Part shown: in pieces, positions 6,171 through 7,059 of the stretch
How positions within the stretch are numbered: position 1 is the first letter of the stretch
Layout: each line of letters starts with the position of its first letter
Assembly (NCBI GenBank): GCA_903834675.1
Contig: CAILKC010000461.1
Location: 1 to 7,059, forward strand
Source of the DNA: an uncultured Victivallales bacterium
Lineage (GTDB): Bacteria; Verrucomicrobiota; Lentisphaeria; Oligosphaerales; JAFGRS01
Direction: 5' to 3'
Length of the DNA: 7,059 nt
Notes under the pieces: generated by a model
Database searches by the model: none
The model's input: the letters and a program-made list of their open reading frames with translations, nothing else
What the model was told of the DNA's origin: nothing
Program-made: the position numbers and the translations under genes

Positions 6171-6818
6171 GTGCGCTTTAACCGCCGTTTCTTCACCCTC
6201 ATCGAACTGCTGGTTGTCATCGCCATCATCGCCATTCTCGCCGCCATGCTGCTCCCGGCACTGGCCCAGGCGCGGGAGAAGGCCCGCGCCAGCTCCTGCG
6301 CCAACAACCTTAAGCAACTTGGCGTCGCGGTCGCCATGTACACGGACGAAAACGCCGAGAATTACCCCAAGTGCTACATGAGTTCGACCGACACCATCCT
6401 GCGCTGGTACTACATGTCGGCAGCGAATCCCGGGGTTCTGTACCCCTACTACAGCAACAAAGAGACGCTGTTGTGTCCGAACGAAGGCTGCTATGCCCCG
6501 AACACCAACATCATGCGGTTGGCCAACATCGGCACCACCCTGGGCCAGGTGAAGTCGCCCGCCGGGACGATCTGCCTGGCGGACGTCACCTGGTGGGGTG
6601 GCGATGTCTATACGGGCCGCGGCGGGACCTTCTCCTACGGTCAGAATCAGCACAAGTGGTCGGATCGTTTCATCTACATCGCCGGCGGCTGCTCGGGTGG
6701 CGGCGTGATCACGCCGCGGCATAGCGGTCAGGCCAACATCCTCTTCTGCGACGGCCATGTCGACCGCCTGCACCCGCAGCGTTGCGAATCTCCCGAAGAT
6801 ATGTGGGACTTACTCTGA
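6171..6818 (+). CDS. Prepilin-type H-X9-DG (type II secretion pseudopilin-like) protein
   Basis: This is a 215-aa membrane-anchored protein of the pseudopilin-like class that is greatly expanded in Lentisphaerae, Planctomycetes and Verrucomicrobia. The role of these paralogues is not known, though they carry the substrate signature of prepilin peptidase. A short basic leader MRFNRRF precedes [20 protein letters not shown], the hydrophobic N-terminal helix, with the conserved Glu at +5 of the mature form. The residue before the predicted cleavage is Phe, not the usual Gly. Next come [24 protein letters not shown] and [10 protein letters not shown], typical of the family, then a beta-rich, Cys- and Tyr-containing globular part. 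Near the C-terminus is the exact H-X9-DG motif: H184, then nine residues, then D194-G195 in [11 protein letters not shown]. Start is GTG at 6171. It is divergent from the receiver gene and stands alone as a transcription unit. Length and motif order are ordinary for the family, with no sign of truncation. Confidence 0.94.
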   Translation: MRFNRRFFTLIELLVVIAIIAILAAMLLPALAQAREKARASSCANNLKQLGVAVAMYTDENAENYPKCYMSSTDTILRWYYMSAANPGVLYPYYSNKETLLCPNEGCYAPNTNIMRLANIGTTLGQVKSPAGTICLADVTWWGGDVYTGRGGTFSYGQNQHKWSDRFIYIAGGCSGGGVITPRHSGQANILFCDGHVDRLHPQRCESPEDMWDLL

Positions 6819-6894
6819 AGAATAGGCCTTGGGCGCAGGTCAGCTCCGTAGGGGTTTCGGTTTCGATCGTCTCCGCGTCCGGCGAGCAGAACGG

Positions 6895-6904
6895 GTCACG
6901 TGAC
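6895..6904. repeat. 10-bp perfect palindrome downstream of the prepilin-type gene
   Basis: GTCACGTGAC is fully self-complementary and lies 76 bp after the stop codon. The segment 6819-6950 holds nothing else I can name: no tRNA, no convincing ORF and no terminator with a T-run. The palindrome could be a protein site or chance. Confidence 0.4.
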
Positions 6905-6955
6905 TCTTGGGGGAGACTTCCGGCGGGACTGGTCGCGAATGCCAGACGCCGCGGA

Positions 6956-7036
6956 GCGCTGAAAGCGCGGCCATTCCTCAGCCCAGGGCAGCGCCCTGGG
7001 AATGGAATCCAAAACGAGATTGAGCCCCGCCGGGGC
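6956..7036. repeat. Cluster of three GC-rich hairpins, REP-like dispersed element (partial)
   Basis: Three inverted repeats lie in series. The first is GCGCT-GAA-AGCGC at 6956-6968. The second is CCCAGGGC-AGC-GCCCTGGG at 6982-7000, with an outer helix CCATT/AATGG (6971-6975 and 7001-7005). The third is GCCCCG-C-CGGGGC at 7024-7036. From memory, arrays of CCCAGGGC...GCCCTGGG and GCCCCG..GGGGC hairpins recur between genes of PVC-group genomes and produce spurious small ORFs. This looks like one such copy and may continue past the window end. The first hairpins could also stop transcription of the prepilin-type gene, but no T-run follows. Confidence 0.7.
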
Positions 7037-7059
7037 GGCATACCGACAGTCCATGGGCA

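Noticed and set aside
6168..6773. 201-aa minus-strand frame antisense to the prepilin-type gene
   Set aside because: The plus strand carries the exact FTLIEL and H-X9-DG motifs, so this is a shadow.
6709..7041. 110-aa minus-strand open frame at the right end
   Set aside because: Its N-terminal part is a translation of the hairpin repeat block and its C-terminal part is antisense to the prepilin-type gene. Composition is Arg/Pro-rich with no domain.

Overview
This is a high-GC window, probably from a member of the PVC superphylum. Lentisphaerota, Kiritimatiellota or a related lineage fits best. The evidence is a pseudopilin-like protein with the [24 protein letters not shown] signature and an H-X9-DG motif, next to secreted glycoside-hydrolase-type proteins including a DUF4838 protein. 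This combination is typical of those genomes, but no marker gene is present, so the phylum is an inference.

Layout. Positions 1-168 hold three tandem copies of a 56-bp unit made of two back-to-back hairpins. The last copy ends just upstream of a perfect Shine-Dalgarno. A forward operon-like block follows at 184-5479. It holds a secreted CBM plus GH42-like (beta-galactosidase-type) protein of 927 aa, then a 40-codon open frame that looks like the severed N-terminus of a GH29 alpha-L-fucosidase, then a secreted 789-aa DUF4838 protein. The GTG start of the DUF4838 gene overlaps the TGA of the fucosidase stub in a GTGA arrangement. The block reads as a degraded polysaccharide or glycan-utilisation cluster that has lost most of one enzyme.

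Downstream, a stand-alone response-regulator receiver domain (5562-5969, minus strand) converges on the operon. It is divergent from a 215-aa prepilin-type H-X9-DG protein (6171-6818, plus strand). The 201-bp space between these two holds a near-perfect 11-bp inverted repeat whose arms each contain a TTGCAT that could act as a -35 element, one facing each way. Positions 6819-7059 hold no convincing gene. The segment ends in a cluster of GC-rich hairpins that resembles dispersed repeats of PVC genomes. Both ends of the window are repetitive, which would fit contig breaks.

The points most worth a second look are the hairpin tandem array with pairing-preserving changes in its gene-proximal copy, the fucosidase stub coupled to the DUF4838 gene, and the palindromic divergent promoter region. 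No known defence, mobile-element or CRISPR system is visible.
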